A stretch of DNA of 64,000 bases from NCBI GenBank assembly GCA_009859145.1, contig VRVR01000031.1, positions 202,597-266,596 of the forward strand. Reading direction: 5' to 3'. This DNA comes from Andalucia godoyi. Lineage: Eukaryota > Discoba > Jakobea > Jakobida > Andaluciidae. Numbering within the stretch: the first letter of the stretch is position 1; every line of letters starts with the position of its first letter. Below the pieces are notes generated by a model, which did not search any database, had not been told where the DNA came from, and was given only the letters and a program-made list of their open reading frames with translations. Made by a program: the position numbers and the translations under genes. Positions 63,201-64,000 of the stretch are shown here, one piece after another.

Positions 63201-64000
63201 CATTTTTGGCGTTTTATTCATTTTCTTGGAAATGAGGTGTCGTTTCAGCCGCGGATATCTTCGGAGGATCCCCCCGTGACGACATCGGATGTTATCGTTG
63301 AGCGTCCGCGTCCAGATGCAAAGGAAAAGTGTCGCATTCGACAGATCCACGGATCAAACTCCCCGAGTTCCTGTTTTGTCTTTGACTGCGCCATTGTTGG
63401 AACGTCTGTTGAGGTGGATGGACCTTCATGGAGCGGCACGAACATGTACAACTTGGTTGCACGTTTTGTTGAAAAAGACCCGATGTCCGCACGGTTGAAA
63501 CCGATTCTGGGGTTTATGTTTGATAATGCGGTATTTGTTCCGAATACTCGCTTAGACGATGTCATTCAGCGCCTCTCTTCTGTAAGGTCCGACCTGAAAT
63601 CGCAAATCGACGAATACCAAGGACTGCAAGGAAATTGGAGGACGTATCACGACACCTGCGCCCCCAAAACGAAAGACAAGACGGGGGCTCGTGATATTTC
63701 AAACGCTCTCGATGATGCTGCGCGTCTTATTGGGGATGTATACACACCCTTCAGAAATCGGTTTGCAATGAAACTTGGAACACTCATTCCTAATCAGGAC
63801 GGAAAAGTACTGGCAACCGCTGTTGTGGAATTGGCATGCGAAAAGTCCTCTCGGACGTCTCTGTTGGCTGTTTGTAAGCACGACGGCAAGAGTTGCGCAG
63901 AAGTATGGAGAGAGCTCCTGGAATCTCCACACTTGCACACGCTGCGTCTCGGTGCGTTTGCAGCCGCAGTCCATGAAGCAGCCAGCGATTTGGACTTCCC
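60273..64000 (+). CDS. Kelch-Roc-COR (Roco) protein, 3' end beyond window
   Basis: One frame, open from the ATG at 60273 to the window edge (1242 codons so far). Six kelch repeats fill about 20-300; their GG pairs are in IYVIGGL, IFALGGF, LFVIGGA, IYATGGV, LYAMGGF and IITTGGL, each followed by conserved Tyr/Trp positions. The Roc GTPase is at about 394-680: P-loop VVGNGRVGKTSL, switch II LDFAGQDVF, and LIGTHCAS in place of the Roc THxD motif, with a basic Ser/Pro insert of about 100 residues between P-loop and switch II. COR follows (about 720-940): LGSFFALSADASMFVVKPEVFI and FSMLEQLGVVIPI, ending YFYPQW. Roco proteins are dimeric signalling GTPases; a kinase or other module may lie beyond 64000. 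Most Roco proteins carry LRRs; here a kelch propeller takes their place. Confidence 0.8.
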   Translation, partial: MQRQWQIVHGNEYGRWQESPNLIIGRRSHCAVVRKDTIYVIGGLIPSTAGDSVEWMNMSAGVATRKWYFGPKLNVKRASAAAVLCRGSIFALGGFSRGDKWLDSVEMLGAEEDALWEMYDAQLIRGRAFHSAVSLNDQLFVIGGAYEPEMMQGSVEMLNFEGSQWIEAHPMQQARRNLACVSFPFRGCIYATGGVAADGRNLSTVERYDPREGAWISVSDMARPRAHHSAVIVHDLLYAMGGFKSDGAIEVYDPRMNLWFDGPNLPFDRTGFAAVNVRSGIITTGGLCEQVLSSTAYLPLIPASLCSVKATCRAVASEISSAGFELQSASLEFQCGDRLVHTAVSNTDARKSLHQLIRDCRPVGFPAASDSQSPIPVSISKIDIDKGTMVKPSRMRVLVVGNGRVGKTSLIGNLSSGGVAFRHDQPSTEVADVSTFEISIKKHEWRPLKYGATSVLSHVIRQKLTEPFGSAETETDAALAVGPATASSSAGSGTSNSKARSRKRPRISHGKRPVAKRRPSDVNNAAASINDVPPSAHSGTSTDRPSVRRRVDSVTCSEAVAVTAETLSELDRDSLSLSVLDFAGQDVFRVFDPFFFGKQCLYFCVFSFAKLHAADLNNSLEFEVDKSILSWLRLIDSVGSTIGSSRDGESRVILIGTHCASFSSPSREDFFCRVNILLTKSCDEGRQPFRSFRVQTFDEWRFVRIENDPACRQTLMEEGSQFASQTVLCEAILDFHRALPKVLLQNLIVESVFRNHNLVVADVADSFSTLADLKSVCCSVDDLKTCLKDLVSLGSFFALSADASMFVVKPEVFIKACAQMIPNKIPDAGRGRLPLPLPLPLRMEQMLHFDCDLWERRGILFRDTADRVISDYLTPVIEDACERDLCVKRIFSMLEQLGVVIPIVSNESKHQYFYPQWHQSSASHQSGETSVKSVGELWNVQLLHTMPGAKRCSFAVRFVASDFPAGYDYDGVITDNHFWRFIHFLGNEVSFQPRISSEDPPVTTSDVIVERPRPDAKEKCRIRQIHGSNSPSSCFVFDCAIVGTSVEVDGPSWSGTNMYNLVARFVEKDPMSARLKPILGFMFDNAVFVPNTRLDDVIQRLSSVRSDLKSQIDEYQGLQGNWRTYHDTCAPKTKDKTGARDISNALDDAARLIGDVYTPFRNRFAMKLGTLIPNQDGKVLATAVVELACEKSSRTSLLAVCKHDGKSCAEVWRELLESPHLHTLRLGAFAAAVHEAASDLDF

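Overview
This window is nuclear DNA from a gene-dense, intron-poor eukaryotic microbe. Every recognisable gene is eukaryotic: PHF5A, OFD1, p31comet, DCAF11, an NBR1-type receptor, a cullin/RBR ligase, INO80B/Ies2, HGSNAT-type and Roco proteins. TAA, TAG and TGA all end genes, so the standard code applies. OFD1 and a CEP95-like protein imply basal bodies or cilia. The mixture suits a free-living flagellated protist, for example an excavate/jakobid-type or amoeboflagellate lineage; I cannot name the species. There are about 31 protein genes in 64 kb. I saw no tRNA, rRNA, CRISPR array or transposase gene.

Layout. 1-402: 5' part of an unrecognised minus-strand gene. 0.9-5.6 kb: a drug/metabolite-type transporter and an RNB exoribonuclease. 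5.7-13 kb: CEP95-like, SMPD4-like and OFD1. 13.3-14.9 kb: the splicing factor PHF5A and a two-exon p31comet gene. 14.9-22.2 kb: methyltransferase, GNAT acetyltransferase, cathepsin X, a PI-PLC-like protein and a GTP cyclohydrolase II/SIS fusion. 22.9-27 kb: NBR1-type autophagy receptor, a small ORF and a deoxynucleoside kinase. 27.2-35.3 kb: TPR protein, ankyrin protein, GT61 glycosyltransferase, INO80B-like protein and an EDC4-like C-terminal domain protein. 35.9-37.5 kb: a three-exon HGSNAT-type acyltransferase. 37.9-46.8 kb: SNF2/RING protein, a dual-specificity phosphatase with an Asn-rich insert, a tetraspan-PDZ protein, DCAF11 and a small two-exon candidate. 47.8-64 kb: a very large DOC-cullin-RBR (CUL9-like) ligase, a SelD-associated-type FAD oxidoreductase, two unrecognised proteins and a Kelch-Roc-COR GTPase cut by the window end.

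Genes are packed mostly in convergent pairs with 49-306 bp between stop codons. Divergent starts lie about 300-700 bp apart, in AT-rich DNA full of microsatellites. Neighbours do not form pathways, but themes recur: ubiquitin and autophagy (CUL9-like, DCAF11, NBR1-like, SNF2/RING), centriole and cilium (OFD1, CEP95-like), lysosome (cathepsin X, HGSNAT-type, NBR1-like), and nuclear machinery (PHF5A, INO80B, p31comet). Three introns were reconstructed from splice sites and restored frames; they are 143, 144 and 145 bp long.

The most unusual items are the CUL9-like ligase, the GTP cyclohydrolase II tandem fused to a SIS domain, the Kelch-Roc-COR protein, the SNF2/RING protein with a DEFQ box, and a pair of related short intergenic elements at 2595-2700 and 35538-35808.
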